A stretch of 60,720 nt of DNA, from assembly GCA_007695015.1 (NCBI GenBank), contig REEN01000056.1, positions 1-60,720 of the forward strand, in the 5' to 3' direction. A program made the position numbers and the translations under genes. Position 1 is the first letter of the stretch. Each line of letters begins with the position of its first letter. The stretch comes from Marinilabiliales bacterium. GTDB taxonomy: Bacteria; Bacteroidota; Bacteroidia; Bacteroidales; PUMT01. The notes beneath the pieces were generated by a model. It ran no database searches. It saw only the letters and a program-made list of their open reading frames with translations, and was not told the DNA's origin. Below are positions 27,862-35,792 of the stretch, piece after piece.

Positions 27862-28272
27862 ATGACAAAGCTGATACTTAACAAACTCGACTACCTGAGA
27901 ATTCAGAAGTGTATTGAAGATGCAAAACAGTTAAAATCGATTACAGCAGTTGAGGCTGAAAGCCTTATGAAAGAGTTGAATTCTGCTGATATTATGGAAC
28001 CTGAGAAGATACCAGCAAACGTGGTTACCATGAACTCAGAAGTCAGGATCAGTTTTCTGAATACAAACAAGCAGATACAGTTTAAAATAGTTTATCCGAG
28101 AGAAGCCAACGTTAAAGAGAACAAGATCTCCATTTTTTCACCAATTGCCACGGCACTCATTGGATACAAGGTAGGGGACGAAGTTGAGTGGATAGTTCCT
28201 GCCGGCCTGACCCGTATCAGAATAGATGAAATTGTTTACCAGCCTGAAGCTTCGGGAGAATACAACCTCTGA
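27862..28272 (+). CDS. GreA/GreB- or Rnk-family C-terminal domain protein
   Basis: 136 residues from ATG 27862. An upstream in-frame TTG would start inside a hairpin and is rejected. The N-terminal 50 residues are helical (LNKLDYLRIQKCIEDAKQLK). The C-terminal 85 residues match the GreA/GreB/Rnk FKBP-like domain: VVTMNSEVRISFLN, FKIVYPREAN, then ISIFSPIATALIGYKVGDEV with the hallmark SPIGxALxGxxxGD pattern and VEWIVPAGLTRIRIDEIVYQ. Rnk-type proteins bind RNA polymerase; Bacteroidota carry similar single-domain forms. Not a full GreA because the long N-terminal coiled coil with the acidic tip is missing. Confidence 0.85.
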   Translation: MTKLILNKLDYLRIQKCIEDAKQLKSITAVEAESLMKELNSADIMEPEKIPANVVTMNSEVRISFLNTNKQIQFKIVYPREANVKENKISIFSPIATALIGYKVGDEVEWIVPAGLTRIRIDEIVYQPEASGEYNL

Positions 28273-28408
28273 TCCCACAGGCCTGGTATGATTCCGTGCT
28301 ATTTGCAGGGTACTGATTACCCGGGTCTGGAGGTTTTTTAAAAAATCCGTTTCTGAACAACTTACAGGGTTGTTTGTTTAAGATATAAATTTTAATCTTG
28401 AACTAAAA

Positions 28409-29110
28409 ATGAAAAATTTTCTTATAGTAGGAGCATCATCCGGAATAGGCAGGGAGCTTGCCACGATACTAAACCGGGAGGGGAACAAGGTCTATGCAAC
28501 TTACCGTAATAATCCGGTTAACCCTGAAGATAACGATGTTGAATATCATTTTTTGGATATTGAAGCAGATGCACCGGATCTTGATTTCCTGCCCGACAGA
28601 CTTGACGGACTCGCTTACTGTCCGGGAACGATCAACCTTAAGCCTTTCGTAAGGGTAAAGCCTGAAGATTTTATCGCTGATTTCAATATCCAGGTATTGG
28701 GTGCTGTAAAGGTAATACAGGCTGCACTTCCAAAGCTTAAGAAAGCTGAAACGGCTTCAGTGGTGATGTTCTCAACTGTTGCGGTTAAGATGGGATTCAA
28801 TTTTCACAGCCTTGTTGCCACATCCAAGGGGGCTGTGGAGGGACTTGCACGGTCGCTTGCAGCAGAATTTGCACCAAAAATAAGGGTGAATTGTATTGCT
28901 CCCTCAATTACCGATACCCCCCTGGCGTCAGCGCTGCTCAATTCCGACGCAAAACGGGAAGCCAATGCTCAGCGCCACCCCATGAAAAGAGTAGGTTCAG
29001 TAAGCGATATCGCACAGATGGCAGCTTTTCTGCTGTCTGACAAATCCGGCTGGATAACCGGCCAGGTTTACGGTGTTGATGGTGGCATTTCCTCACTAAA
29101 AGTTAATTAA
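28409..29110 (+). CDS. Short-chain dehydrogenase/reductase-fold protein lacking the catalytic Tyr
   Basis: 233 residues. Rossmann start FLIVGASSGIGRELA binds NAD(P). DIEAD and LDGLAYCPGTI correspond to the family D and NNAG positions, with CPG instead of NAG. Ser122 (VMFSTVAV) and Lys140 (ATSKGAVEGL) match the catalytic Ser and Lys, but the position four before the Lys, normally Tyr, is Val136. The C-terminus IRVNCIAPSITDTPLA and SGWITGQVYGVDGG is normal. So it keeps cofactor binding but probably lacks ordinary SDR chemistry, or uses another residue. It may be the first gene of a short operon with the next two genes (gaps of 10 and 9 bases). Confidence 0.88.
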   Translation: MKNFLIVGASSGIGRELATILNREGNKVYATYRNNPVNPEDNDVEYHFLDIEADAPDLDFLPDRLDGLAYCPGTINLKPFVRVKPEDFIADFNIQVLGAVKVIQAALPKLKKAETASVVMFSTVAVKMGFNFHSLVATSKGAVEGLARSLAAEFAPKIRVNCIAPSITDTPLASALLNSDAKREANAQRHPMKRVGSVSDIAQMAAFLLSDKSGWITGQVYGVDGGISSLKVN

Positions 29111-29120
29111 GGACCGGAAC

Positions 29121-29759
29121 ATGAATTTAATCGAATCAGCCGGGAACAGGAATTATTTTACCACAATGTTTACCATGTTGTTAACCCTTGCATTGCTGCT
29201 TTTAGCTGCTATACCAACATACGGACAGGAAGAATACAGGGAGTTCTATTCGGAGAGTCTGCGAACGACCAATACAGGCATGTATGTACTTGGAGGCTGG
29301 GCAATTACCAATATTGCTACAGGAGCATACGGGTGGTCCCGTTTCGACGGTGATAAAAAGTATTTTCACCAGATGAACCTTTTCTGGAACACGGTAAACC
29401 TTTCGATTGCCGGTTTTGCTCTTTACAGTAACTCTATTCTTGATATTTCGGCAATGGGAGCGGATGAGATAATGGACAAACACACCGGCACCGAAAGAAT
29501 ACTGCTTATAAATACCGCACTCAATGTGGGTTATATTGGAACAGGGTTTTTAATGAGACACCTGGCCGGCAGATCAGAGAAACAGAGTGATCTTCTCAAA
29601 GGGTACGGTAATTCGGTCATCCTGCAGGGAAGCTTTCTGTTCGTGTTTGACCTTGTACTATACGGGATCCTGAGAAACCAGAGGATTGATTTTATGGAAA
29701 ATATAAATGTTGCGTTATTACCTGATGGTGCTGCTGTAAGGTTTGTTTTGCCATTATAG
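29121..29759 (+). CDS. Membrane protein (DUF6992-like), function unknown
   Basis: 212 residues. A hydrophobic N-terminus with a signal-like segment ending PTYGQEE, then about four further hydrophobic helices: YVLGGWAITNIATGAYGW, NLFWNTVNLSIAGFALYSNS, ILLINTALNVGYIGTGFLM and SVILQGSFLFVFDLVLYG. Such small proteins of the DUF6992 kind are common in Bacteroidota and have no assigned role. It sits 10 bases after the SDR gene and 9 before the SRPBCC gene, so the three are probably transcribed together. Confidence 0.75.
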   Translation: MNLIESAGNRNYFTTMFTMLLTLALLLLAAIPTYGQEEYREFYSESLRTTNTGMYVLGGWAITNIATGAYGWSRFDGDKKYFHQMNLFWNTVNLSIAGFALYSNSILDISAMGADEIMDKHTGTERILLINTALNVGYIGTGFLMRHLAGRSEKQSDLLKGYGNSVILQGSFLFVFDLVLYGILRNQRIDFMENINVALLPDGAAVRFVLPL

Positions 29760-29768
29760 ATTAAGAAA

Positions 29769-30251
29769 ATGGCTTTTTACCAGTTAAATAAGAAACAGTT
29801 CATTCCCTCGACCATTGATGTTGTATGGGAATTTATCTCCAATCCCGGAAACCTGAAGGTTATCACCCCAAAAAAGATGGGATTTGAGATCACCTCCGGA
29901 AATCTTACTGAAAAGATGTACCCGGGAATGATAATCACATATAACGTTAAGCCCTTGTGGGGGATAAAGATGAAATGGGTAACCGAAATTACCCATGTCG
30001 AAGAAAAACGATATTTTGTAGACGAGCAGAGATCCGGACCCTATTCAATGTGGCACCATCAGCATATAATCGAGCCGGTTGAAGGCGGCGTGATGATGAC
30101 TGACATTGTCTCCTACAAGCCCCCGCTGGGATTTTTGGGAGCCATTGCCAACGGACTGATTATCCGCAGGCAGCTAAATGGTATTTTTGATTATCGTCAA
30201 AAAGCACTGGAAAAGATGTTCGGAAAAGGCGATGCAGATCATCCGGAATAG
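29769..30251 (+). CDS. SRPBCC/START-like ligand-binding protein
   Basis: 160 residues, cytoplasmic. The helix-grip fold is indicated by the opening FYQLNKKQFIPSTIDVVWEF, the segment NPGNLKVITPKKMGFE, a beta-rich middle (IKMKWVTEITHVEEKRYFVD) and the closing helix LIIRRQLNGIFDYRQKALEK. This subgroup of SRPBCC proteins is often linked with SDR-type proteins and cell-division-inhibitor-like proteins in genome annotations. It probably carries a hydrophobic ligand; which one is unknown. Third gene of the run that begins with the SDR. Confidence 0.82.
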   Translation: MAFYQLNKKQFIPSTIDVVWEFISNPGNLKVITPKKMGFEITSGNLTEKMYPGMIITYNVKPLWGIKMKWVTEITHVEEKRYFVDEQRSGPYSMWHHQHIIEPVEGGVMMTDIVSYKPPLGFLGAIANGLIIRRQLNGIFDYRQKALEKMFGKGDADHPE

Positions 30252-30353
30252 AAGATCTCCCTTCCCGGGGACGCCTGTTCTCAGCTTAAACTTCAGCCAG
30301 GGCACCCCTTTTAAAATCGATATTTTGTACATTTACTCAAAATATTTCGACTA

Positions 30354-31142
30354 ATGATTGTTTTGTACCAGGTTGACGCTTTCGCGGAAAAGTTATTTAC
30401 AGGCAATCCTGCAGCCGTGTGTCCGCTGGAGAAATGGCTCCCGGATGAGTTGCTTCAGAACATAGCAATGGAGAACAACCTTTCTGAAACGGCCTTTTAT
30501 GTGAGGTCGGGGGACCGCCACCATATACGATGGTTTACCCCTTCGGTTGAGGTTGAACTGTGCGGCCATGCTACCCTGGCTACCGCATGGGTGCTTTTTA
30601 ACCTCGAGGGTCACAAGGAAGAGGAGATTACGTTTTTTTCCGCGTTAAGCGGAATACTTAAAGTAAAAAGAGAGGGAGACCGCCTGGCTATGGATTTTCC
30701 TGTCGACACGGTTCAGGAGGTGCCTGGGGGTGAAGATGTTGCCGGCTGTTTCAGTCCGCGTCCTTCAGGTGTTTACAGGGGACGGTCTGATTACCTGCTT
30801 CTGTTTGATAACGAGGATGATATTGCTGCATTGTCCCCTTCCATGGCTGAGTTGTTGATGATTGATGCAAGGGGCATAATTGTAACAGCAAGGGGCAGGG
30901 AGGTCGATTTTGTTTCCCGGTTTTTTGCTCCGCGGGTGGGTGTTGACGAGGATCCTGTCACGGGCTCTGCGCATACTACCCTGGCGCCTTTCTGGGCAGG
31001 CCGGCTGGGTAAAACCGAAATGACCGCCAGGCAGCTTTCGAAGAGGGGAGGGGAGCTGGTTTGCCGCTATCTCGGCGACCGGGTTGAAATTAACGGAACC
31101 GCCAGGCTTTATATGACAGGAGAGCTGCGCGGACTTGAATGA
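30354..31142 (+). CDS. PhzF-family isomerase/epimerase-like protein
   Basis: 262 residues, cytoplasmic. Two similar halves with the diaminopimelate-epimerase-like fold: VDAFAEKLFTGNPAAVCPL, AMENNLSETAFYV with the conserved Glu of the PhzF active site, IRWFTPSVEVELCGHATLAT, and in the second half VDEDPVTGSAHTTLAPFWAGRLG. PhzF in phenazine producers isomerises a dihydro-hydroxyanthranilate, but most family members, including stand-alone copies such as this, have unknown substrates. No phenazine genes are nearby. Confidence 0.92.
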   Translation: MIVLYQVDAFAEKLFTGNPAAVCPLEKWLPDELLQNIAMENNLSETAFYVRSGDRHHIRWFTPSVEVELCGHATLATAWVLFNLEGHKEEEITFFSALSGILKVKREGDRLAMDFPVDTVQEVPGGEDVAGCFSPRPSGVYRGRSDYLLLFDNEDDIAALSPSMAELLMIDARGIIVTARGREVDFVSRFFAPRVGVDEDPVTGSAHTTLAPFWAGRLGKTEMTARQLSKRGGELVCRYLGDRVEINGTARLYMTGELRGLE

Positions 31143-31183
31143 AAGGAATACAGGTTTGAATTTATTTATAAATACATCTGATT

Positions 31184-31966
31184 ATGAGCAATGTATCCGG
31201 AAAGCCCAAGATGTGGTACGAACAGATGTTCGAGGATTATGGTGAAGAATACGACAAGGAAAGCTTCACCAAGGGTACTGTTGGTGAATGTGATTTCATT
31301 GAGAAAGAGATCAATCATAACAGGAATGTACGGATACTCGACATCGGGTGCGGGACGGGACGGCATGCGCTGGAGCTTGCCCGCCGGGGATATGATGTAA
31401 CGGGAATTGATCTGTCAGAAAGACAGATAAGTATAGCCAGAGAAAAAGCCGGGAAAGAGAACCTTGATGTGAGATTTATCAGGGCCGATGCAAGGGAGCT
31501 TGACTTTAAAGATGAGTTTGAGCTGGTGATAATGATGTGCGAGGGAGGGTTCCCGCTGATGGAGACTGACGAGATGAATTTCGCTATCCTGCAGAATGCT
31601 GCAGATGCCCTGAAAGAAGGAGGCAAATTCATCTTTACAACTCTTAACGGACTTTTCCCTCTTTTCCATTCGGTAAAGGACTTTGTTAATGCCAGTAATG
31701 ATAAGGGAAATGCCCTGGCTGAATCCTGCAGCTTTGACCTGATGACTTTCAGGGACTATAATATCACCTCCATTATAGATGATAGCGGGCGGAAGATAGA
31801 GTATGAATGCAACGAGAGGTACTACACGCCGCCGGAGATCACCTGGCTGCTCAAGTCACTCGGGTTTAAGACCGTTAATATTTTCGGTGCCAGGCTCGGT
31901 GCTTTCAGCAGGGATGACAAATTAACGACTGAAGATTTTGAGATGCTGGTTATTGCGGGACTTTAA
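31184..31966 (+). CDS. Class I SAM-dependent methyltransferase
   Basis: 260 residues, cytoplasmic. SAM-binding motif I is ILDIGCGTGRHALELARRGY, with the acidic end of strand 2 in VTGIDLSERQI and motif II in FIRADARELDF. ELVIMMCEGGFPLMETDE follows and places the substrate-side loop. The C-terminal third (YTPPEITWLLKSLGFKTVNI) resembles small-molecule methyltransferases. Substrate cannot be inferred. The exported flavodoxin gene follows 23 bases later and may share its transcript. Confidence 0.9.
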   Translation: MSNVSGKPKMWYEQMFEDYGEEYDKESFTKGTVGECDFIEKEINHNRNVRILDIGCGTGRHALELARRGYDVTGIDLSERQISIAREKAGKENLDVRFIRADARELDFKDEFELVIMMCEGGFPLMETDEMNFAILQNAADALKEGGKFIFTTLNGLFPLFHSVKDFVNASNDKGNALAESCSFDLMTFRDYNITSIIDDSGRKIEYECNERYYTPPEITWLLKSLGFKTVNIFGARLGAFSRDDKLTTEDFEMLVIAGL

Positions 31967-31989
31967 ATTTAACCTAAAACCTGATAAAA

Positions 31990-32583
31990 ATGAAGAAACG
32001 TGATTTTCTGAAGGCCGGATTGCTTGGAATTGGTGCGCTGATGTTGCCAAAAAAGGCCCGGGCTCTTGAGTTTTACCCTATGCCGTCTGATAAGAAATGG
32101 GCCGTATTGTTCGGCACCTGGTGCGGCACTGCGCGTGATGCCGGTGTATGGATATCCGAGGGAATGGATGGCATAGCCCAGGTATACGATGTGCGCGAGA
32201 ACCCCGACCTGTCGGGTTATGACCATATTGTTATCGGAAGCGCAATCAGGAGTAATGAGGTCTATCCAATGCTCAAAGAGTACCTTGAGAAGAACAGGAG
32301 CGTGATCGAAGGGAAGGTACGGGGACTCTTTGCCGTGTGCGGCAATATGATGCAGCCGGTAGAGAAGGAGCAGTATGATGCCTTTATCGGCTACCAGCTA
32401 TCACCCATGACCGGAGCTTATAATGTTCCTTCACAAGTGTTCCTGGGCAGGATAACCTGGGGACTTATGGAGCCGGAGGTCCGCGAGAGAATGCAACAGA
32501 TCTCCGGTATGATCGAGTATGACAACCTTAAAAGGCCCGAATGCATGGCCTTCGGCAGGGAGGTGCTTGAAGCTGCCGTTTAG
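31990..32583 (+). CDS. Exported flavodoxin-like protein with Tat-like signal
   Basis: 197 residues. The opening MKKRDFLKAGLLGIGALMLP resembles a Tat signal (KR-x-F-L-K core with hydrophobic stretch), with cleavage near KARA. The mature part has a flavodoxin fold: strand 1 and phosphate loop WAVLFGTWCGTARDAGVWI, then YDHIVIGSAIRSNEVYPMLKEYL and VRGLFAVCGNM, similar to HemG-type menaquinone-dependent protoporphyrinogen oxidases. Tat export would fit a protein that binds FMN before crossing the membrane. The phosphate loop is GTWCGTA, off the usual TGTGNT. Partner unknown. Confidence 0.82.
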   Translation: MKKRDFLKAGLLGIGALMLPKKARALEFYPMPSDKKWAVLFGTWCGTARDAGVWISEGMDGIAQVYDVRENPDLSGYDHIVIGSAIRSNEVYPMLKEYLEKNRSVIEGKVRGLFAVCGNMMQPVEKEQYDAFIGYQLSPMTGAYNVPSQVFLGRITWGLMEPEVRERMQQISGMIEYDNLKRPECMAFGREVLEAAV

Positions 32584-32702
32584 GTTTTGCACAGAGAGGC
32601 TCCGGGACAGGCCCGGGGTAATTCCAGGGACGACTGAAGCTGCCGGTTAATTTTTTGCAGGGAGGTTGCGGAGGATGCCGGGGATGATTCTGGATGGACC
32701 TG
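32569..32702 (+). repeat. Imperfect tandem duplication, about 67-base unit
   Basis: The last codons of the flavodoxin gene plus the next 50 bases are followed by a diverged second copy: both begin GAAGCTGCCG, then T-rich GTTTAGGTTTTGCA-like and AGGGAGG/GGCTCCGG-like stretches and end near GGACGAC or GGATGGAC. Starts are at 32569 and 32636. The second copy contains no coding frame and probably arose by duplication of the gene's 3' end. Confidence 0.45.
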
Positions 32703-32737
32703 AAACTTCAGGCCAGGTGTTACACACTGGGGGACTA

Positions 32738-33445
32738 TCAGCCTGACCGGAATGCCTCCAGGTATTTTTCGATGTAACTTTGTTTTTGTTTTGACCTGTA
32801 CTGCATAATAAAGCGCGGGTGCTCAAGCGGAATGAGCTTACCGAAGTACCTTTGTTCCCGGTTTATTCTTTCCAGCGTTTTGTAATTCTTGCCACTGCCA
32901 AGGCAGTAAGCCACCTCCGTGTCTATACCCTTGGCGATATGTGCCCCGATCGACCTGAGCATAAAGGGATATACAGCAGCAGCCAGTTCTTTGCTGTCGT
33001 AGTAGTTGAAGTTTACCTCTTTGCCTTTATCATTTGTTTTTACGAAACCGAGCGGGCAGGGGGAGTTTATGTAGAAATCTGAATAGAATCTTTCCGGTCC
33101 TCCATAGGCATCTATAACCTCGTAAATAAAAACCGAGGAGGGTTCATGCGTGTTCAGGCCCGCTATGGCCAGTTTGCATTTCTCGGCCAGCCGTTTTGTG
33201 TCGGTAAAGGGGATTCCAGTAACGCCGGCTCCGTGACGGCCGGGGTTTATGCCCAGTATCAGCCTGCGCTGGCGGTTATCATTGTAAAATTTCCGGTAAA
33301 AGAGCGATGAGATTCTCAGGGCTTCGGGATTCTCAGAAAAAGGATTCATTACCCTTATCCCTGCCGGCAGATCCAGTTTGACATCAAGGTTCCTGTTAAA
33401 TTCGATCACCCTTTCGGCGAAAGTCTCCATAGGTATTATTATCAA
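32738..33445 (-). CDS. SMUG2-type uracil-DNA glycosylase-family protein
   Basis: Probably removes damaged or deaminated bases from DNA. 235 residues; ATG 33445 or the in-frame ATG five codons later. The UDG-superfamily motif 1 is LILGINPGRHGAGVTGIPFT and motif 2 is IPLEHPRFIMQYRSK, the two active-site loops. Other conserved parts are FYINSPCPLGFV and VAYCLGSGKNYKTLERIN. The layout matches SMUG2-like proteins found in Bacteroidota. The gene is divergent from the next, with only a short gap, so the two promoters overlap. Confidence 0.85.
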   Translation of the reverse strand: MIIIPMETFAERVIEFNRNLDVKLDLPAGIRVMNPFSENPEALRISSLFYRKFYNDNRQRRLILGINPGRHGAGVTGIPFTDTKRLAEKCKLAIAGLNTHEPSSVFIYEVIDAYGGPERFYSDFYINSPCPLGFVKTNDKGKEVNFNYYDSKELAAAVYPFMLRSIGAHIAKGIDTEVAYCLGSGKNYKTLERINREQRYFGKLIPLEHPRFIMQYRSKQKQSYIEKYLEAFRSG

Positions 33446-33501
33446 TTATCCCACAATATTAAATCTTTTTGTAAATTGTGCTAATGATAAACCAGATCAA
33501 T

Positions 33502-35019
33502 ATGCAAAAAGTAATTCTCCCCGCAATCTTTATTTTCCTGTTTGCAGCCTTTCAACCCGGACCGGCTATTGCCCAGGGCGATACATGGGAACCTTTGCGG
33601 TGGCTGCGTACAAGTGCCACACCGGCTTCACCTCAGGGGGAAGCAATGGTATCCAGGGTTGAAGATATAATGGAGGTTTTCAAGAGGGCACAGCCGCTAA
33701 ATCCGCCGCGGGGACTTGTAATTAGTCCGCGAGCCGAATTTGTTGCAAGTCCGTCCCTTTCCGGTAAAAGGCAGTGGCCGCAGTCTGTTCGCCTCAACCT
33801 GATGATGAAGTTTCCCTATTCCACATCAGATGTAACTGCCGGTGTGAGGGTATGGATCAATGAGACGGGGAATCTTCTGGGAGATCCGGTGATGGCCGAT
33901 GGGTCGGGTGAAATATACCTGCTGCCGCCGTTAATGGAAAGCATCGGGGGGCAGACCCTGTTCAACCGGTGCGCCCATCCTCCTGGTTTTGAGGAGCGCT
34001 ATCCGGCACCCGGTTTTTTTCCGCTTTGGGATAATAATGTAGAGCCATTTCTGCGCTCGGTGGTACGTCCTACATTCGGATTGCATGAGGCGAGTGCTAT
34101 TACAGTACTTACCAGGAGCGGCGAGGAATTCTGGAAACCCGTGAGCCAGGAGAGATGGATCAGGGCAATGCTAGCCAGGGCACAGGCGGAGATTGACCTG
34201 TTCCGCCAGGGGTATGCTGCAGCGATGGAGCAGGAGGTACCGCAGCAGCAGATAGACCAGATGCGGCAGTATATTAAGCGTATGCGTGACATGTTTGAAG
34301 AGCAGGCCGTTGTTGAAAGGCATGAAAAGTTGATGGAACAGGCAAAACAGAGTTATGATATGATGAAGGCCTTTAACCCGGAGGAGGCAGAGAAAATGTA
34401 TGCCAATGCAGTTGAGGGGGCGGAGGACCGGCTCAGGCAGGAGCTTGAGGCTGCTGCAGGGCAACGTGTTGAACTTGATGAGTGGGAAAGGAAGCTTACG
34501 GAAGCGCTGATGACCCAGGGGGAAATACTTGGAAGGGTTGATGCTGCCATTGGGAGTGGGGACTGGGACGGGATCGAGGAACTCGGCAGAGAGCTTGATG
34601 TAAATCACCTGGTCTATATTGCCGATGCGGGAAGGGCGGCAGAGGGACTGAAGGCTGAGCTGAACGGACTTACCCCGGCCCAGCGCAGGGCCCAGGCTTA
34701 CGGTTTTATAGTTCCGCCATGGCCGTCAATGGGCACCTACAGGCATATTATGGCTATGGATTTTGAGGCTGAAAGGTATAGCGGACTGGTCAGTCCTGAT
34801 TCTGAGGGTGCCAGGGCGCTGGTCTGTATTGACGAGGATTTTTTCGCTGCTGCAGGTGATGAATCTACCATACGCGTTATGTCAGTCGAATGGTGGGAAC
34901 TTATTGATGCACGCTACCGGTCAGAGGGAGGTATGTTCTATAATGAAAGGCGGGTTACAATGCTAAATGATCTCTGGAGGGGTGTGGACTGGAACGATTT
35001 GAGGAGAATGACGGAATAG
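33502..35019 (+). CDS. Exported protein with helical region, unrecognised
   Basis: 505 residues from ATG 33502, which gives the signal peptide MQKVILPAIFIFLFAAFQ ending GPAIAQ; ATG 33484 is possible. Residues about 30-200 are mixed beta/loop with many Pro and Trp (DTWEPLRWLRTSATPASPQG). Residues about 215-375 are highly helical and charged (AEIDLFRQGYAAAMEQEVPQ, EEAEKMYANAVEGAEDRLRQ). A final domain (about 375-505) begins LTPAQRRAQAYGFIVPPWPS. I recognise no family. It is followed after 4 bases by the glycerophosphodiesterase gene, so both are likely in one transcript. Confidence 0.75.
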   Translation: MQKVILPAIFIFLFAAFQPGPAIAQGDTWEPLRWLRTSATPASPQGEAMVSRVEDIMEVFKRAQPLNPPRGLVISPRAEFVASPSLSGKRQWPQSVRLNLMMKFPYSTSDVTAGVRVWINETGNLLGDPVMADGSGEIYLLPPLMESIGGQTLFNRCAHPPGFEERYPAPGFFPLWDNNVEPFLRSVVRPTFGLHEASAITVLTRSGEEFWKPVSQERWIRAMLARAQAEIDLFRQGYAAAMEQEVPQQQIDQMRQYIKRMRDMFEEQAVVERHEKLMEQAKQSYDMMKAFNPEEAEKMYANAVEGAEDRLRQELEAAAGQRVELDEWERKLTEALMTQGEILGRVDAAIGSGDWDGIEELGRELDVNHLVYIADAGRAAEGLKAELNGLTPAQRRAQAYGFIVPPWPSMGTYRHIMAMDFEAERYSGLVSPDSEGARALVCIDEDFFAAAGDESTIRVMSVEWWELIDARYRSEGGMFYNERRVTMLNDLWRGVDWNDLRRMTE

Positions 35020-35023
35020 AATC

Positions 35024-35773
35024 ATGGGGCCATTAAGAAGCAGGTTCATTGCCCACCGGGGAGAATCTAACGATGCCCCTGAGAACACCCTGGCAGCTGT
35101 AAACCTTGCCTGGGAGAGGGGAGTGACTGCCGTTGAAGTGGATGTGCATTCTACCGCTGATGGTGAGATTTGTGTTTTTCACGACAAAAAGACAACCAGG
35201 ACAACTGGAGAGAACCTGGTTATAGGTGAAACCAGCCTGTCACGGTTACAGGAACTGGATGCTGGGGCCTGGAAAGGTGGTGCCTGGAGAGGAGAAAAAA
35301 TACCGGCCCTGTCACAGGTGTTATCTACAGTGCCTGAAAATGGAAAACTAATCATTGAGATAAAAAGTAACGCAATCTTGCCGGGAAAACTTCAGAGAGA
35401 GATAGCCGGCAGCGGATTGCGGAATGATCAGGTTGAGATAATCGCCTTCGATATCAAAACCCTGTACTCTTTCCGTGAAACGATGCCTGATCACCGGATG
35501 CTATGGTTGCTGGATCCTCTCTGGTTCTGGCTGTATCTTGCAGGGCCATCATTTCTTGCAAAAAAGATCATTAGACCAGGGTTATGCGGGATAAATATCG
35601 GATACAGCCCACTCCTGACCAGAAGGTTGGTTGCGGGGCTTAAATCTGCCGGCCTGCCTGTATATGTGTGGACAGTGAACAACTATAAAACAGCTGCAAA
35701 GTTGCTTGATTACGGTGTAGATATGATTGCCTCTGATAAGGCAGGCCTGATGATAAGAAAAATTTTAAAATAG
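35024..35773 (+). CDS. Glycerophosphodiester phosphodiesterase
   Basis: 249 residues, cytoplasmic or attached. Releases alcohols from glycerophosphodiesters, giving glycerol 3-phosphate. TIM barrel motifs: FIAHRGESNDAPENTLAAVN with the catalytic His-Arg, then AVEVDVHSTADGEICVFHDK holding the metal-binding Glu/Asp and the second His, and IIEIKSNAI. The closing VYVWTVNNYKTAAKLLDYGVD and MIASDKAG are typical. No signal peptide is seen. It lies 4 bases after the unrecognised exported protein gene and 19 before the alpha/beta hydrolase gene, in a region rich in lipid genes. Confidence 0.93.
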   Translation: MGPLRSRFIAHRGESNDAPENTLAAVNLAWERGVTAVEVDVHSTADGEICVFHDKKTTRTTGENLVIGETSLSRLQELDAGAWKGGAWRGEKIPALSQVLSTVPENGKLIIEIKSNAILPGKLQREIAGSGLRNDQVEIIAFDIKTLYSFRETMPDHRMLWLLDPLWFWLYLAGPSFLAKKIIRPGLCGINIGYSPLLTRRLVAGLKSAGLPVYVWTVNNYKTAAKLLDYGVDMIASDKAGLMIRKILK

Positions 35774-35792
35774 TATAATACCGGAATATAAT

